Below are positions 63,119 through 64,000 of a DNA stretch of 64,000 nucleotides, in pieces. Origin of the DNA: Burkholderia oklahomensis C6786 (GTDB taxonomy: Bacteria > Pseudomonadota > Gammaproteobacteria > Burkholderiales > Burkholderiaceae); assembly GCF_000959365.1 (NCBI RefSeq), contig NZ_CP009556.1:1860001-1924000 (forward strand). The letters run 5' to 3'. The notes below the pieces were generated by a model. The model was not told the origin of the DNA. It did not search any database and saw only the letters and a program-made list of their open reading frames with translations. The position numbers and the translations under genes were made by a program. Numbering within the stretch: position 1 is the first letter of the stretch; each line of letters starts with the position of its first letter.

Positions 63119-64000
63119 TCAGGCCGGCAGCGCGAACTGCGCGACCGCCGAGCGCAGCGCGTCCGCCTGATCCTTCAGCGAATGCGCGGCGGCCGCGGCC
63201 TGCTCGACGAGCGCCGCGTTCTGCTGCGTGACCTGGTCCATCTCGCCGACCGCGCGGTTCACCTGGTCGATGCCCGCGCTCTGTTCGCGCGACGCGTGGC
63301 TGATTTCCTCGAGGATCTCGTTGACGCGCTTCACCGATTGCACGATCTCCGTCATCGTCGCGCCCGCGCGCGTGACGAGCGACGCGCCGTGCTCGACTGT
63401 CGTGTTCGACGTCTCGATCAGCGACTTGATCTCCTTCGCCGCCGTCGCCGAGCGCTGCGCGAGCGTGCGCACCTCGCCCGCGACCACCGCGAAGCCGCGC
63501 CCCTGTTCGCCCGCGCGCGCCGCCTCGACCGCCGCGTTGAGCGCGAGGATGTTGGTCTGGAACGCGATGCCGTCGATCACGCCGATGATGTCGCCGATCT
63601 TGCGCGATGCGTCGGTGATCTCGTCCATCGTCCGCACGACGTCGTCGACGACCGCGCTGCCGCGCGTCGCGACCTGCGCGGCCTGGTCGGCGAGATCGGC
63701 CGCCTGCGACGCGCTGTCCGCGTTGTGCTTCACGTTCGACGTCATCTCGTCCATGCTCGACGCAGTCTGCACGAGGGCGGCCGCCTGCTGCTCGGTGCGC
63801 TGCGACAGATCGGTGTTGCCGGCCGCGATCTCCGACGCGCCGACGTTGATGTTCTCGGTGCCGAGCCGCACGCGCGACACCATGTCGATGAGCGCCGCCT
63901 GCATCGAGTGCAGCGCGTGCAGGAGGCTGGCGCGATCGCCGCGGCGAATGTCGACGTGCGCGGTCAGGTCGCCCTGCGCGATCCGCTGCGCGGTCGCGAC
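63119..64000 (-). CDS. Methyl-accepting chemotaxis protein, C-terminal part
   Basis: The 293 visible residues comprise the end of a HAMP domain ([19 protein letters not shown]) and the complete signalling domain. Its hairpin tip reads [49 protein letters not shown]. Methylation helices flank the tip. It ends [13 protein letters not shown] without the NWETF receptor-methylase tether. The sensor half lies beyond the right edge of the window. It relays ligand signals to CheA and CheW. Confidence 0.95.
   Translation of the reverse strand, partial: VATAQRIAQGDLTAHVDIRRGDRASLLHALHSMQAALIDMVSRVRLGTENINVGASEIAAGNTDLSQRTEQQAAALVQTASSMDEMTSNVKHNADSASQAADLADQAAQVATRGSAVVDDVVRTMDEITDASRKIGDIIGVIDGIAFQTNILALNAAVEAARAGEQGRGFAVVAGEVRTLAQRSATAAKEIKSLIETSNTTVEHGASLVTRAGATMTEIVQSVKRVNEILEEISHASREQSAGIDQVNRAVGEMDQVTQQNAALVEQAAAAAHSLKDQADALRSAVAQFALPA

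Overview
The window is about 68% G+C (by eye) and densely packed with long ORFs whose third positions are strongly G/C. Its genes (polyol ABC operon, GNAT, LysR/AraC regulators, an FtsI-type PBP paralogue, an extra infA and csp, DM13 protein) look like a secondary chromosome of Burkholderia, probably the B. pseudomallei/thailandensis/oklahomensis group. The species cannot be fixed from the sequence alone. No tRNA, rRNA, CRISPR, transposase or integrase was seen.

Layout. (1) 1-6666, minus strand: a polyol uptake and catabolic operon (binding protein, two permeases, zinc polyol dehydrogenase, ATPase, AraC regulator, xylulokinase cut by the window edge). (2) 6882-34463: a complete 27.6-kb type III secretion locus of the SPI-2/Ssa-Esc family, not the Hrp or Bsa (Inv-Mxi) types usually described in this genus. 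Gene order, and often protein length, follow Salmonella SPI-2. A minus-strand block holds ssaM-sctV-N-O-P-Q-R-S-T-U plus a lytic transglycosylase. An SsrA/SsrB-like phosphorelay follows. Next come ssaB-sctC-sctD-ssaE on the plus strand. A minus-strand block holds araC-sctF-ssaH-sctI-J-K-L-W, and a plus-strand translocon block holds sseA-sseB-sscA-sseC-sseD-sseE. Between ssaE and the gatekeeper lies a gene for an ExoY / edema-factor type nucleotidyl cyclase, the obvious candidate effector. A shared motif, TCAGGT-N4-ACC, lies in all three divergent regulatory intervals of the locus. (3) 34464-42262: repeat tracts, a DM13 protein, a gamma-butyrobetaine hydroxylase-like dioxygenase with a divergent LysR regulator, then csp, a small basic protein and infA, a decayed LysR gene and a GNAT enzyme. 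(4) 42263-49876: an uncharacterised nitrogen-compound catabolic cluster (aspartoacylase-like, isochorismatase-like, glutamine-synthetase-like, RpiR regulator, APC permease, Lrp regulator, ornithine-cyclodeaminase-like). (5) 49877-56742: a molybdate-permease remnant, a membrane-tethered lipoprotein, a small membrane protein, a large beta-propeller protein with a haem-binding motif, and a metal-dependent hydrolase. (6) 56743-64000: a CPA2 potassium/proton antiporter with TrkA-N domain, an SDR enzyme, an orphan AraF-like sugar-binding protein, a second FtsI-type transpeptidase and the C-terminal half of a chemotaxis receptor.

How the parts fit: the T3SS locus is self-contained. It has export apparatus, ATPase complex, sorting platform, needle, rod, rings, gatekeeper complex (SsaL/SsaM/SpiC-like), EspA/SseB-type filament, two pore proteins, three or four chaperones, a wall-opening enzyme, its own two-component system and AraC activator, and at least one effector. 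All of its genes appear intact.
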